Shown: positions 45,086 to 54,497, numbered from the stretch's first letter. The stretch is DNA of 64,000 nucleotides from Ornithinimicrobium murale (GCF_003352835.1 NZ_QLVD01000004.1:1-64000), one strand, 5' to 3'. The notes: a model not told the origin generated them from the sequence alone. Made by a program: numbers and translations.

Positions 45086-46002
45086 TGTCGCAACACCAGC
45101 ACCGTCCCGGTGCCGACGACGACATCTCGCAGATGTTGCGCGGTGCGCTGGGCGACGCAGACTTTGACTACGAGGCACTCGTGGGTGGGGTCCACCAGCG
45201 TGTCGGCCGGATCCGTCGTCGGCGGGCGGTCGCCACCGGTGTCGCTGTGGCCGTCCTGGGCCCGGCCCTGGTGGGCGGCGCCGCGCTGGTGGTGCCCGAC
45301 CTGCTGGGGGAGGACTCCACCGTGGTCGGTCCCGCCGCGACCACCGATGTCGCGATGTCCACGACCGAGGGACCGACCGAGCCGACGACCGAGCCGACGG
45401 CGCAGGAGCCCCCGTGGCAGGCGGTCGAGCCGCCGATTCCCGAGGGCGGTGCGCAGCCCGAGAACGAGGACTTCCCCAACGCCTGGGAGATCCCGGACGC
45501 CCGCCCGACCGCTGTGGACGCCCTCGATGAGCTCGGGCCCCCGCAGTTGTTCATGAACTACCCGCGCACGGTCCCCGTGTCGGGCCTGATGGCGTGCGAC
45601 CCCGGCAACCCGGGCGGGGTGGAGCCGCTGGCCGCTCAGCACGTCAGCTACTTCCAGCAGGACGCACGGGGCCCGGTCATCGACATCACGGTCACCGGGT
45701 GGGAGGACAGCGACGCCGCGCGGGACGGGCTCGTCGACGACGACTACACCTCCTGTGCCTGGGACGACCGGGCGGGCCAGGTGGAGGCCTGGCCGGGCCG
45801 CGAGGGTGATGAGGACTACCTCCTCGTCCCCGGGACGGAGCGCGGGCTGGTTGCTGCGGTCGTCCAGCAGGGTGACTACCTGGTCACGGTCACGGTGCGG
45901 GACGAGTCCGACCCGGAGGCGGTGACCGGGGTCGCCACCGAGATCGCCAGCAAGACGGCCGAGAACCTCGAGGCGCTCGACCCGGTCCATGGTCGGGACT
46001 GA
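45085..46002 (+). CDS. Membrane protein A of the ECF triplet (putative anti-sigma/sensor)
   Basis: A 305-residue single-pass membrane protein. A cytoplasmic part of about 48 residues (SQMLRGALGDADFDYEALV, then a basic IRRRR cluster) leads into one membrane segment (about 50-70). An acidic Thr/Pro/Glu linker and an extracytoplasmic domain from about residue 110 follow. That domain has NAWEIPDARPT, VTGWEDS and the C-terminal ending LDPVHGRD. The two downstream genes encode the same domain. Its start overlaps the sigma factor stop, so the cytoplasmic tail is the best candidate to bind the sigma factor. No known anti-sigma motif is seen; the role is inferred from context. Confidence 0.78.
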   Translation: MSQHQHRPGADDDISQMLRGALGDADFDYEALVGGVHQRVGRIRRRRAVATGVAVAVLGPALVGGAALVVPDLLGEDSTVVGPAATTDVAMSTTEGPTEPTTEPTAQEPPWQAVEPPIPEGGAQPENEDFPNAWEIPDARPTAVDALDELGPPQLFMNYPRTVPVSGLMACDPGNPGGVEPLAAQHVSYFQQDARGPVIDITVTGWEDSDAARDGLVDDDYTSCAWDDRAGQVEAWPGREGDEDYLLVPGTERGLVAAVVQQGDYLVTVTVRDESDPEAVTGVATEIASKTAENLEALDPVHGRD

Positions 46003-46017
46003 GGGGAGGGACTGGCG

Positions 46018-47013
46018 ATGAACACTGCGCTCGATGACTCCCCAGACCCCTGGGGTGAGGCACGGGTCGGCCAGCACCTGTGCCGCGCCGTCGGCCAGGT
46101 GGACTTCGACTACGCCGCGCTGGTGGAGGGCGTGCACCACCGGGCGGGGCGGATCCGGCGTCGCCGTGCTTTGACGACCGGGGCCATCACGGCAGTCGTC
46201 GCGCCGGCCCTGCTCGGTGGCTCGGCGATGGTGTTTCCTGGCCTGCTCCCCGGTGGCGTGGGCACCGTGACCCCTGCGGAGACGCCGCTCGCTGCTGTGG
46301 CCCAGGAGCCGACCAGCGCTGAGACGCCTGAGGCAGACCTCCCGCCGGAGGGGCACGTCCCGTCAGCAGCGCCCGCGGACCCGATGGAGACTCGTCAGAG
46401 CGCAGTCGCCGAGGAGCCGCCGTGGCAGGAGACGGCACCACCGCTGCCGGAGGGTGGAACGGGCGAGGCCGACCAGGACAACGCCTGGGACGTGCCCGAC
46501 GCCCGCCCCACGGGTGTGGACCTCCTGGAGGCCCTGGGCACGCCGGTGTACGGCAGTGCCGCCCCACAGATCGTCCCGGTCTCTGGGGTCATGGCCTGCG
46601 ACCTCGGACAGCGGCGGGGCTCGGATCCCGTGCCACTGGCGGGCCAGGCCTGGATGTACTACGACGACCAGGTCGCCGGTGAGGTCAGCATCCAGGTCAC
46701 CGGCTGGGAGGACAGCACCGCAGCGCGCGACGACCTGCGCGAGGGCACGATGACCTACTGCGTTCACGACACGGACGGTGACTGGGAGCGGATCGCCTGG
46801 CCCGGGCACGAGGGCGATGAGGACTACCTGCTCTATCAGGCCGCGTCCAACGGCATCGACTACAGCTTTGCCGTGGTCCGTCAGGGTGACTACGTGATCG
46901 GTGTCACCGTCACTGACGACCACAGGGTCGCCAGCCTTGAGGTGGCCGCCGAGCTGGCCAGCAAGACAGCCGACAACATGCAGGCCCTGGACCCGGTCCA
47001 CGGGCGCGACTGA
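46018..47013 (+). CDS. Membrane protein B of the ECF triplet
   Basis: A 331-residue paralogue of the preceding protein with the same layout. The cytoplasmic part (VDFDYAALVEGVHHRAGRIRRRR) is followed by one membrane segment, a linker rich in Ala, Pro and Glu that is longer than in protein A, and the shared outer domain with NAWDVPDARPTGVD, VTGWEDS and LDPVHGRD. A GGAGGG ribosome-binding site precedes the ATG, 15 bases after the upstream stop. It clearly arose by tandem duplication. Its conserved cytoplasmic tail means it could also contact the sigma factor. Confidence 0.78.
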   Translation: MNTALDDSPDPWGEARVGQHLCRAVGQVDFDYAALVEGVHHRAGRIRRRRALTTGAITAVVAPALLGGSAMVFPGLLPGGVGTVTPAETPLAAVAQEPTSAETPEADLPPEGHVPSAAPADPMETRQSAVAEEPPWQETAPPLPEGGTGEADQDNAWDVPDARPTGVDLLEALGTPVYGSAAPQIVPVSGVMACDLGQRRGSDPVPLAGQAWMYYDDQVAGEVSIQVTGWEDSTAARDDLREGTMTYCVHDTDGDWERIAWPGHEGDEDYLLYQAASNGIDYSFAVVRQGDYVIGVTVTDDHRVASLEVAAELASKTADNMQALDPVHGRD

Positions 47014-47023
47014 GGGGCGACAC

Positions 47024-47935
47024 ATGATGGGGACACAACAACTCCGGACAGGGGGCAACCGGAGCCGGCGCGCTCTGGCGGCCGGTGGTGCGGTCGCCGT
47101 GCTCGGGGCCGCGCTCGTGGGCGGGACCGCTCTGGTGCTGCCGGACACACCGGTCTTCGGGGCCGACCCGGCCGTGTCGTCGGCGCCCGCGTCGATGACG
47201 GAGGAGCCAGAGACCGTCGAGCCCACGGTGCAGCCAGTCAGTGTGCCGGTCGCATCGGATCCGGCTGCACCCGCGGCAGAGCCGGCAGGGCTCGTGGCGG
47301 AGCCGGCGGCGCCCGCGGTCGACAGCGAGGCCCCGTGGCAGGACACGCCACCACCCCTGCCCGAGGGCGGGCTGCTGCCGGAGAACCCGGACTGGCCGAA
47401 TGCCTGGGAGATCCCGGACGCCCGGCCCAGCGGGGTGGACCACCTGGACGCGTTCGGCGCACCGAGGCTGGCGATGAACTACCCCCGGATGGTGCCGCTG
47501 CCCGGTGTCATGGTCTGCAACACCGGGGCCGAGGACGTCGAGCCGCTGGCGGGGCAGAACTGGATGTACTACGAGGACGGCACCGACCTCGACAGTGGCG
47601 TCGTTGACATCGTCGTCACGGGGTGGGCGGACAGCGGCGCGGCACGCGATGCCCTGCGCGACGGCACGATGACCTTCTGTGTCCGCAACACGCCGGCCGG
47701 TTGGGTGCAGCACGAGTGGCCCGGGCACGAGGGCGACGACGACTACCTGCTCTACGAGACAGTGGCGGGAGCCGGGCACGCCCACTACATGGCGGTCGTC
47801 CGGCAGGGCGATTACCTGGTCGGCGTGACGGTCACCGACCCGACCGGTCCGGCGAGGGCGGAGGTCGCCGCCGAGATCGCGGACAAGACCGCTGACAACC
47901 TGGAAGCCCTGGACCCCGACCACGGGCGGGACTGA
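47024..47935 (+). CDS. Membrane protein C of the ECF triplet, short N-terminus
   Basis: A 303-residue third paralogue. The outer domain is well preserved (NAWEIPDARPSGVDHLD, MNYPRMVPLPG, VTGWADSGAARD, LDPDHGRD). The cytoplasmic DFDYxALVxGVHxR segment is missing: only about 16 residues (GTQQLRTGGNRSRRA) precede the membrane segment. It is therefore unlikely to bind the sigma factor in the same way and may act as a decoy, co-receptor or structural partner. A GAGGGG ribosome-binding site supports the ATG at 47024; a second ATG follows directly. The end of this gene is 25 bases from treY. Confidence 0.75.
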   Translation: MMGTQQLRTGGNRSRRALAAGGAVAVLGAALVGGTALVLPDTPVFGADPAVSSAPASMTEEPETVEPTVQPVSVPVASDPAAPAAEPAGLVAEPAAPAVDSEAPWQDTPPPLPEGGLLPENPDWPNAWEIPDARPSGVDHLDAFGAPRLAMNYPRMVPLPGVMVCNTGAEDVEPLAGQNWMYYEDGTDLDSGVVDIVVTGWADSGAARDALRDGTMTFCVRNTPAGWVQHEWPGHEGDDDYLLYETVAGAGHAHYMAVVRQGDYLVGVTVTDPTGPARAEVAAEIADKTADNLEALDPDHGRD

Positions 47936-47960
47936 CAGCGGCTGCTGCCAGACTCGGGGG

Positions 47961-50390
47961 GTGAGCCCCACCGACGTCACCGCGACCTACCGGCTGCAGC
48001 TGCACGCCGGGTTCACGCTCGAGCACGCCCGCGAGGTGGTTCCCTACCTGGCGGCTCTCGGTGTCTCCCACGTCTACCTCTCGCCGGTGCTGACCGCAGT
48101 TCCCGGCAGCCAGCACGGTTATGACGTGCTGGACCACGGGTCCATCGACTCGGAGCTGGGTGGCCGCGACGCGCTCGAGCGGCTGGCCGCAGACTGTCAC
48201 AGGGCGGGGTTGGGTGTCGTCGTGGACAGCGTCCCCAACCACATGGCCCTCACCGCCCCCGAGTGGGCCAACCGCCAGGTGTGGGAGGTGCTCCGCAGGG
48301 GCCGGCAGGCGGCCACCGCGCACTGGTTCGACGTCGACTGGGACGCACTGGGCGGCCGATTCGGTTTGCCCATCCTGGGAGCGCCCCTGGAGCAGGTGCT
48401 GGCCGACGGGCAGCTCGTGCTCGACACCGGTCGGCCGGAGGAGGGCCCGGCCGCGGGTGAGTCGGTCATCCGCTACTTCGAGCACGTCCTGCCGGTGGCC
48501 GGTGGCACGACTGGTCCGTCCGCCGGGGCGCACTCCGACCGGGACCTCGCCGACGTGCTGAGCCGGCAGCACTTCCTGCTCGCACACTGGCGGGACGCGG
48601 AGGCCACCCTCAACTACCGCCGGTTCTTCGAGGTGGACTCGCTGATCGGCGTGCGTGTCGAGGAGTCGGACGTCTTCGAGGACACCCACCGGCTGCTCCT
48701 CGACCTGCACCACTCCGGCGTCATCGACGGTTTCCGCATCGACCACCCGGACGGCCTGACAGACCCCGAGGCCTACCTGCGCCGGCTCACCCGGCAGTGC
48801 CGGCCCGGGACACCGATCTGGGTCGAGAAGATCCTGGAGGGCCCGGAGCGTCTGCCGCAGACCTGGGAGTGTGCCGGAACCACCGGCTACGACGCGCAGG
48901 CGGTGCTGCAGCGAGCCCTGGTCCCCGAGCGCACCGCCGAGACCATCGACGCAGCCTGGTCCGCCACCGGCGGTCAGCCGTCGCTGGCGGCCGTGGTGGA
49001 GGAGGCCAAGCAGCAGGCCGTGGACACCCTGCTCACCCCCGAGACGGCCCGCCTGCTGCGGCGGGCCCACGAGGCTCTCCCCGACGAGGACAGCGTGGCG
49101 CTGGCGTCCGCTCTGCGCGCGCTGCTGGTCGCTGTCGACGTCTACCGCGCCTACGTCCGGCCCGGGCGCGACACGGCGCCCGAGGCGGAGGCCCACCTCG
49201 TGGGGGCCATCGAGCAGGCCGCTGGCACGAGCGGGCAGCCCGACGTCGTCCAGCGGCTGGGCGAGGTGCTGTTGCGCCCCGACGGCTCCGCGGACCGCGC
49301 AGCCGCCCGCGACCTGGCCGTGCGCTTCCAGCAGGTCACCGGGCCGGTGATGGCCAAGGGCATCGAGGACACCGCCTTCTATCGCTGGCACCGTCTCGTC
49401 GCGCTCAACGAGGTCGGTGCCGACCCGGCGGCGCCACCGGGCACGGAGTCGTTGACCACGTGGGCGCGGCACCAGGTCGACCACTGGCCACGTGGCATGA
49501 CGACCTTGTCCACCCACGACACGAAGCGCAGCGAGGACGTGCGCGCCCGGCTGCTTGCCGTGGCGGCCGACGCAGCTGCGTGGCGGGAGTGCTCTGAAGC
49601 CTTCGCGGGCGCCGCGTCCGAGCACGGGGTGGACGGGCCGACGGCTCACCTGCTCTGGCAGACGGTCGTCGGTGCCGCAGGTGACCCGGAGGCGGGCCAC
49701 GGCCTGGAGCAGGAGCGCCTGGAGGCCTACCTGGTCAAGGCGATGCGCGAGGGCAAGGAACACACCCACTGGATCGCCGTCGACCAGGCCTACGAGGAGC
49801 GGGTGCTGTCCCTGGCGCGCGCCGCACTGGCCGACGGTCCGTTGCGGGAGGTCACCGACCGCGCGCTGGTCGCCAACCGCGGTCGGGTGCGCGTCGTCAT
49901 ACTGGCTCAGAAGCTGCTGCAGCTCACCCTGCCCGGGGTGCCCGACACCTATCAGGGCTGCGAGCTGGTTGACCTGTCGCTGGTCGACCCGGACAACCGG
50001 CGCCCGGTCGACTTCGCGGACCGGGCGGCCCGGCTGGACCGGCTCGATGCCGGGGGGACGGCGGTCGACCTGTCGGACGAAAAGCTGCTGATCACGGCCG
50101 CCACACTGCGGTTGCGGCGGCAGCGGCCAGTCTCCTTTGCCGGTGACTTCACCCTGCTGGAGACGGGAACCTCCCTGCTGGGCTACCGGCGCGGTGAGGA
50201 CGTGGTCGTCCTGGCCGGACGGGCCCCCGAGGCCGATGGCACGCTGCCCCCGACGCAGGTCGCCCTGCCCGCCGGTGTCTGGGTCGACCGGTTCACCGGC
50301 ACCCGACACGAGGGCAGCGTCAGCACCGGGGCCGTCCTGGCCACGCTGCCCGTGGCGCTCCTGGCCCGGGAGGAGCACGATAGGGGGTAG
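47961..50390 (+). CDS. treY: Malto-oligosyltrehalose synthase
   Basis: An 809-residue GH13 enzyme that turns the reducing-end glucose of a maltodextrin into a trehalose unit. ATYRLQLHAGFTLEHAREVVPYL opens the protein as in all TreY. HVYLSPVLTAVPGSQHGYDVLD, VVDSVPNHMAL, GFRIDHPDGL (nucleophile Asp) and IWVEKILEG (acid/base Glu) are the catalytic blocks, and TLSTHDTKRSEDVRARL is the final GH13 region. The GTG at 47961 fits the family start. It works with treZ further on to release trehalose from glycogen-type chains, an osmotic and stress protectant. No treX gene is present between or beside them. Confidence 0.95.
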   Translation: MSPTDVTATYRLQLHAGFTLEHAREVVPYLAALGVSHVYLSPVLTAVPGSQHGYDVLDHGSIDSELGGRDALERLAADCHRAGLGVVVDSVPNHMALTAPEWANRQVWEVLRRGRQAATAHWFDVDWDALGGRFGLPILGAPLEQVLADGQLVLDTGRPEEGPAAGESVIRYFEHVLPVAGGTTGPSAGAHSDRDLADVLSRQHFLLAHWRDAEATLNYRRFFEVDSLIGVRVEESDVFEDTHRLLLDLHHSGVIDGFRIDHPDGLTDPEAYLRRLTRQCRPGTPIWVEKILEGPERLPQTWECAGTTGYDAQAVLQRALVPERTAETIDAAWSATGGQPSLAAVVEEAKQQAVDTLLTPETARLLRRAHEALPDEDSVALASALRALLVAVDVYRAYVRPGRDTAPEAEAHLVGAIEQAAGTSGQPDVVQRLGEVLLRPDGSADRAAARDLAVRFQQVTGPVMAKGIEDTAFYRWHRLVALNEVGADPAAPPGTESLTTWARHQVDHWPRGMTTLSTHDTKRSEDVRARLLAVAADAAAWRECSEAFAGAASEHGVDGPTAHLLWQTVVGAAGDPEAGHGLEQERLEAYLVKAMREGKEHTHWIAVDQAYEERVLSLARAALADGPLREVTDRALVANRGRVRVVILAQKLLQLTLPGVPDTYQGCELVDLSLVDPDNRRPVDFADRAARLDRLDAGGTAVDLSDEKLLITAATLRLRRQRPVSFAGDFTLLETGTSLLGYRRGEDVVVLAGRAPEADGTLPPTQVALPAGVWVDRFTGTRHEGSVSTGAVLATLPVALLAREEHDRG

Positions 50391-50427
50391 CTCCCGACAG
50401 ACCCGGGGCGCGAGGCAAGGAGCGCCG

Positions 50428-50883
50428 ATGGACATGGAGGACTTCCCGGCCTACCTGAAGCAGGTGCGTGCCCATCGCGCCGAGCTGCGGGAAGCCGTCC
50501 TGCGCGTGGAGGCCACGCTCGCGTCCCCGATCGCCCGGGGATCCGCCTGGCGGACCCGCGTCGCGGTGGCGCTCGCTCAGCTCGCCCGCGACTTCGAGGA
50601 CCATGTCCACCTCACGGAGCGTCCCGGTGGCCTCTACGACAGTGCCCGGTCGACGCAGCCCCGGCTTGCGGCGACCGCCCGGCACCTGGTCGCTGAGCAC
50701 GCTGCGCTGCGGGAGGCCATCGACACGTGCCTGGCCGACTTCACCGAGGGGGAGGACGACGCCGACCTGGAGCACCTGCGGGAGCGGGCCACCCACCTGA
50801 TCGGCCAGCTGGTGCGCCACCGCCAGCGCGGCGGCGACCTGGTCTATGAGGCCTACGCCGTCGACCTCGGCGGGGAAGGGTAG
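50428..50883 (+). CDS. Small helical protein between treY and treZ, hemerythrin-like pattern
   Basis: A 151-residue all-helical protein. His and acidic residues recur with helical spacing: RAHRAELREAV, LARDFEDHVHLTERPGGLYD, LVAEHAALREAIDTC and LVRHRQRGGDLVYEAY. This resembles a four-helix hemerythrin-like bundle that could hold a di-iron site, though the HxxxE/HxxxH ligand set is not complete by eye. An AAGGAG ribosome-binding site precedes the ATG. It lies 38 bases after treY and 40 before treZ on the same strand, so it is probably co-expressed with trehalose synthesis. Function unknown. Confidence 0.75.
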   Translation: MDMEDFPAYLKQVRAHRAELREAVLRVEATLASPIARGSAWRTRVAVALAQLARDFEDHVHLTERPGGLYDSARSTQPRLAATARHLVAEHAALREAIDTCLADFTEGEDDADLEHLRERATHLIGQLVRHRQRGGDLVYEAYAVDLGGEG

Positions 50884-50922
50884 GGAGTCGCAGGACGACG
50901 ACACAATGGCATCATCGGCCCT

Positions 50923-52737
50923 GTGACGGATCAGCCGACCGGGCAACCGAGACAGTATGCCGTGTGGGCACCCCACGCCACGCACGTCGAGGTGGTCATC
51001 GGCCCCCCACCCGACCGAGCGCATGGTGAGGCGGGAAATGACCCCCACCGAGCGCGCCGGATGGCGCCGGCGGAGCGGCCGGGCTGGTGGGTGGCGCCGG
51101 TCGAGGACACCGACGACGGCCGCTACGCCTTCCGGCTCGATGGCGGGGACCCGCGGCCCGACCCACGCTCGCTCTCCCAGCCCGACGGGGTCCATGCGAC
51201 CTCCGCCCTGGTGGACCTCTCGGCATACCAGTGGGGTGACTCGGACTGGACCGGCCAGCGGCTGGAGGGCGCCGTGCTCTACGAGCTCCACCTCGGGACC
51301 TTCACCGCGGAAGGCACCCTGGCGGCCGCGACCGAACGACTCGACCATCTGGTCGACCTCGGCGTCACCATGGTCTCCTTGATGCCGGTCGCGGCCTTCC
51401 CGGGGCGGCACGGGTGGGGTTATGACGGGGTGGCGCTCTTCGCGGTCCATGAGCCCTATGGGGGTGCGGCAGCCCTGCAGGCCTTCGTCGACGCAGCCCA
51501 CCGCCGGGGGCTCGCGGTCTGCCTGGACGTCGTCTACAACCACCTCGGGCCGAGCGGCAACTACCTGGCCCAGTTCGGGCCGTACTTCACCGACCGGCAC
51601 CAGACGCCGTGGGGGTCGGCGGTCAACCTCGACGGGCCGGGCAGCGACGAGGTCCGCCGCTTCGTGCTGGACAACGCGCGGATGTGGCTGCAGGACTTCC
51701 ACCTCGACGCGCTGCGGCTGGATGCCGTGCACGCTCTGCACGACGAGCGGGCCGAGCACATCCTGGAGTCGCTCGCGACGCTGGCCGACGAGATCGCCGA
51801 GGAGACCGGGGTGCCGCGGAGCCTGATCGCCGAGTCCGACCGCAACGACCCCGCGACGGTGAGCCCACGCGGACCCGGTGGCGCTGGCGGGCTGGGCCTG
51901 AGCGGGCAGTGGGCCGATGACATTCACCACGCCCTGCACGTGGCGTTGTCGGGGGAGACACAGGGCTACTACGCCGACTTCGATGGATCCGAGGCCCTGG
52001 AGAAGGTGCTGACCCGCACCCCGTTCTTCCACGACGGCAGCCACTCCACCTTCCGGGGGCGAGGTCACGGGCGACCGGTGGACCTGGAGACCACGCCTCC
52101 CTGGCGTTTCGTCGCGTCCCTGCAGACGCACGACCAGGTGGGCAACCGGGCGAGCGGAGACCGCCTGTGCCACACCCTGACGACTGGTCAGGCCGCGATC
52201 GGTGCCGCCCTGCTGCTCACCGCTCCCTACACGCCGATGCTGTTCATGGGCGAGGAGTGGGGCGCGAGCACGCCGTGGCAGTTCTTCACTGACCACTCCG
52301 AACCTGAGCTCGTCGAAGGCATCCGCACCGGTCGCGCGCGCGAGTTTGCCGAGCACGGATGGTCGGCAGCAGTCCCGGACCCTCAGGACGAGGGCACGGT
52401 GGTCAACTCCCAGCTGCGCTGGGACGAGCTGTCCCAGGAACCGCACGCCGCACTGCTCGCCTGGCACCGCACACTGCTCCGGCTCCGAGGTGAGCTGCCC
52501 GATCTGCTGTCCAGCCCGCTGGAGGAGTCCTCGCTGACCCGCGACGACGGCGTGCTGGTGCTGACTCGTGGGAAGGTGCAGCTCGTGGCCAACCTCGCTG
52601 TTGCCCCCGCCCGGGTGAGGCTGCCGGTCCAGCCCGGCACACGGCATACGGCGGCGCAGTTCGGCGGGGCCGCGGTGGAGGGGGAGACGGTCACCCTCCC
52701 TGCCCATTCGGTGGTTGTGCTGTCTGCTGCCGGCTGA
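50923..52737 (+). CDS. treZ: Malto-oligosyltrehalose trehalohydrolase
   Basis: A 604-residue GH13 enzyme that cuts free trehalose from malto-oligosyltrehalose made by TreY. The N-terminal carbohydrate-binding-like domain (AVWAPHATHVEVVIG) is followed by the barrel: VLYELHLGTFTAEGTL, GWGYDGVALFAVHEPYGG, CLDVVYNHLGPSGNY, LDALRLDAVHAL (nucleophile Asp) and SLIAESDRNDP (acid/base Glu). LQTHDQVGNRASGDR is the last conserved region. GTG at 50923 is the likely start. It completes the treY-helical protein-treZ gene set. Confidence 0.95.
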   Translation: MTDQPTGQPRQYAVWAPHATHVEVVIGPPPDRAHGEAGNDPHRARRMAPAERPGWWVAPVEDTDDGRYAFRLDGGDPRPDPRSLSQPDGVHATSALVDLSAYQWGDSDWTGQRLEGAVLYELHLGTFTAEGTLAAATERLDHLVDLGVTMVSLMPVAAFPGRHGWGYDGVALFAVHEPYGGAAALQAFVDAAHRRGLAVCLDVVYNHLGPSGNYLAQFGPYFTDRHQTPWGSAVNLDGPGSDEVRRFVLDNARMWLQDFHLDALRLDAVHALHDERAEHILESLATLADEIAEETGVPRSLIAESDRNDPATVSPRGPGGAGGLGLSGQWADDIHHALHVALSGETQGYYADFDGSEALEKVLTRTPFFHDGSHSTFRGRGHGRPVDLETTPPWRFVASLQTHDQVGNRASGDRLCHTLTTGQAAIGAALLLTAPYTPMLFMGEEWGASTPWQFFTDHSEPELVEGIRTGRAREFAEHGWSAAVPDPQDEGTVVNSQLRWDELSQEPHAALLAWHRTLLRLRGELPDLLSSPLEESSLTRDDGVLVLTRGKVQLVANLAVAPARVRLPVQPGTRHTAAQFGGAAVEGETVTLPAHSVVVLSAAG

Positions 52738-52789
52738 GCACTGATCGGGATACCTGGTCGCGGGGCGTCGGCCGCGTACCCTGGGGCGC

Positions 52790-53401
52790 GTGAGGTTCCA
52801 CAAACCGATCCCCCTGCCGCCCGAGTCGATCGAGGCCAGCACGCCCGCGCCCGATCAGCTGGAGGCCGCCGAGATGGCCCACCGCAGTGCCGCAGTCCTG
52901 GTGGACCGCGGCCGGGCCAGTGACGATCCTGAGCTGCTGCAGCGTCTGGTCGAGCTGCCCCGCACGGTCGGGTTGCAGACGCTGGCCGAGGTGTGGTCTG
53001 CGCGTCCGGCCCGCACGCTGCCCGGCGCACTGTGGCGGCTCTATGTGCTCGATGAGTGGGTGCAGCGGTCGCCGGAGGCGGTGGCCCAGGCGTTCTCGGC
53101 CGGTGCGACGCACGCCGAGGTCTATCGGGTCATCTCGGGGGTCGTCGAGCCACCGCGGCCGGAGGACCTGCAGGAGCTGACCCACCAGATCCTCAACGGC
53201 GTCTATGAGGGTGACCTCGACGTGGCCCTGGAGCGGGCGGCGGCCTTCTGCCACGTCACCGCGACCGGACTGGCCGTGCTGCACGAGGGTGACGCGGAGT
53301 CCGCTCGCTCCGAGGAGTTGCGGCGTGCCGCGCGCTTGCAGGAGACCGCAGCGGACCTGCAGGCCTGCGCGAAGCTCTGGCTGCGTGGCGACCTGCACTG
53401 A
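52790..53401 (+). CDS. Conserved actinobacterial protein of unknown function
   Basis: A 203-residue soluble, mostly helical protein. After a short start (RFHKPIPLPPESIEA), helices include ELPRTVGLQTLAEVWSARPARTLPGALWRLYVLDEWVQR and LNGVYEGDLDVALERAAAFCHVTATGLAVL (both quoted in part). The composition and start look like a widespread actinobacterial protein often annotated as DNA-binding or hypothetical; no catalytic motif is seen. GTG at 52790 is the first start of the frame and lies 52 bases after the treZ stop. Confidence 0.75.
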   Translation: MRFHKPIPLPPESIEASTPAPDQLEAAEMAHRSAAVLVDRGRASDDPELLQRLVELPRTVGLQTLAEVWSARPARTLPGALWRLYVLDEWVQRSPEAVAQAFSAGATHAEVYRVISGVVEPPRPEDLQELTHQILNGVYEGDLDVALERAAAFCHVTATGLAVLHEGDAESARSEELRRAARLQETAADLQACAKLWLRGDLH

Positions 53402-53508
53402 GCCGGCTCGCACGCGCCAACCCGTCGAACGAACCGACCAGCGGCGAATGACCTGCTGCGATCCTGGGGCGGCGATGAGTTCTCGCTGCCCAGGTAGTCG
53501 ACACCCGC

Positions 53509-54117
53509 ATGAGCACTGTTGAACCCGAGTCCGCTGTCGACCTGCGCCCCGCCGCCGAACTCATGGCCACGGTGGTCCGCGGCGTGCGGGATGATCAGCT
53601 CGACGGGCCCACGCCCTGCACCGACTACACGGTCGGTGACCTGCTGGACCACGTGAGCGGCCTGTCCCTCGCCTTTGCGCAGGCCGCCCGCAAGGAGGCA
53701 TCTGGTCCCGGCCCCTCCGCCGACTCGAGTCGACTGCCTCCGGACTGGCGGGAGGTCGTCCCCGGGCGGGTGCTGGCGCTGGCCGAGGCCTGGCGGGACC
53801 CGGAGTCGTGGTCCGGCCAGACGGCGGCCGGGGGCCTGGAGATGGACGGAGCGACGGCAGGACTGGTCGCCCTCGACGAGCTCGTGCTGCACGGTTGGGA
53901 CCTGGCGGTCGCCACCGGACAGCCCTTCGACCCCGACCGGGCGAGTGTGGAGGGCGCCCAGGCCTTCGCTGCACAGTTCTCGGGACCGGGCACCGAGCAG
54001 ATGCGCCGCGGCCTGTTCGGCACGGAAGTGGCAGCTCCGGCAGACGCGACGAGACTGGAGACGTTGCTCGCGATGGCCGGGCGGGACCCACGCGACCCGG
54101 CGTTCGTGACCCGCTGA
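53509..54117 (+). CDS. TIGR03086-type metal-binding protein (mycothiol-linked DinB fold)
   Basis: A 202-residue DinB-like four-helix protein of the maleylpyruvate-isomerase/TIGR03086 group. DLRPAAELMATVVRGVRDDQLDGPTPCTDYTVGDLLDHV (given in part) contains the PTPC-x-DYTVGDLLDH signature and the first His ligand. LDELVLHGWDLAVATGQ gives the second His motif (HGWD). Such proteins often use mycothiol as cofactor. It forms its own unit, with 107 bases before it and a 380-base gap after it. Substrate unknown. Confidence 0.88.
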   Translation: MSTVEPESAVDLRPAAELMATVVRGVRDDQLDGPTPCTDYTVGDLLDHVSGLSLAFAQAARKEASGPGPSADSSRLPPDWREVVPGRVLALAEAWRDPESWSGQTAAGGLEMDGATAGLVALDELVLHGWDLAVATGQPFDPDRASVEGAQAFAAQFSGPGTEQMRRGLFGTEVAAPADATRLETLLAMAGRDPRDPAFVTR

Positions 54118-54497
54118 CCTGCGACTCCGGGTCTTCCTCCACAGGCGGGGAACAGTTTCGGGGCGGGAACGGTTAGCCTTGACCGTGTGCCGGGCCGCGG
54201 CAGCCCCGGGCTCCAACATTCGCCGCTACGAGCGGCCACGCGCCGAGAGGCGCTCCCGGCCCGGCACATCAATCTCTTGAGCGTCGCGTGGCGGGACGCC
54301 CGGACTGAGCGTCGCGTGCGGGACGCCCGGACGCAGGCCGTCGGCACCGGTGGCGGCGTCAGCACGGCAGGCATCCACCGTGTGATCAGCGGGTGTCGCA
54401 GTGTGGAACACAAGGTTTCGGATCGCTCCCGCCCTCTGCGTAGCATGTGCCGTGCGGCGGCGTCCCGTCGCGCCGGCAGACCCATGGGAGCAGACGA
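54118..54497. other. Intergenic region with a 26-28 bp tandem duplication
   Basis: No gene is recognised in this 380-base stretch between the TIGR03086 gene and the DUF47 gene. Within it, 54279-54306 and 54307-54332 are two adjacent copies of one sequence (GAGCGTCGCGTG, an optional extra G, then CGGGACGCCCGGAC). The promoter of the DUF47-PiT operon should lie in the right part; no clear -35/-10 pair was picked out. Confidence 0.6.

Noticed and set aside
47832-52842. Two very long reverse-strand frames (867 and 840 codons) opposite treY and treZ
   Set aside because: Both treY and treZ show complete GH13 motifs on the plus strand. The reverse frames are compositional shadows.
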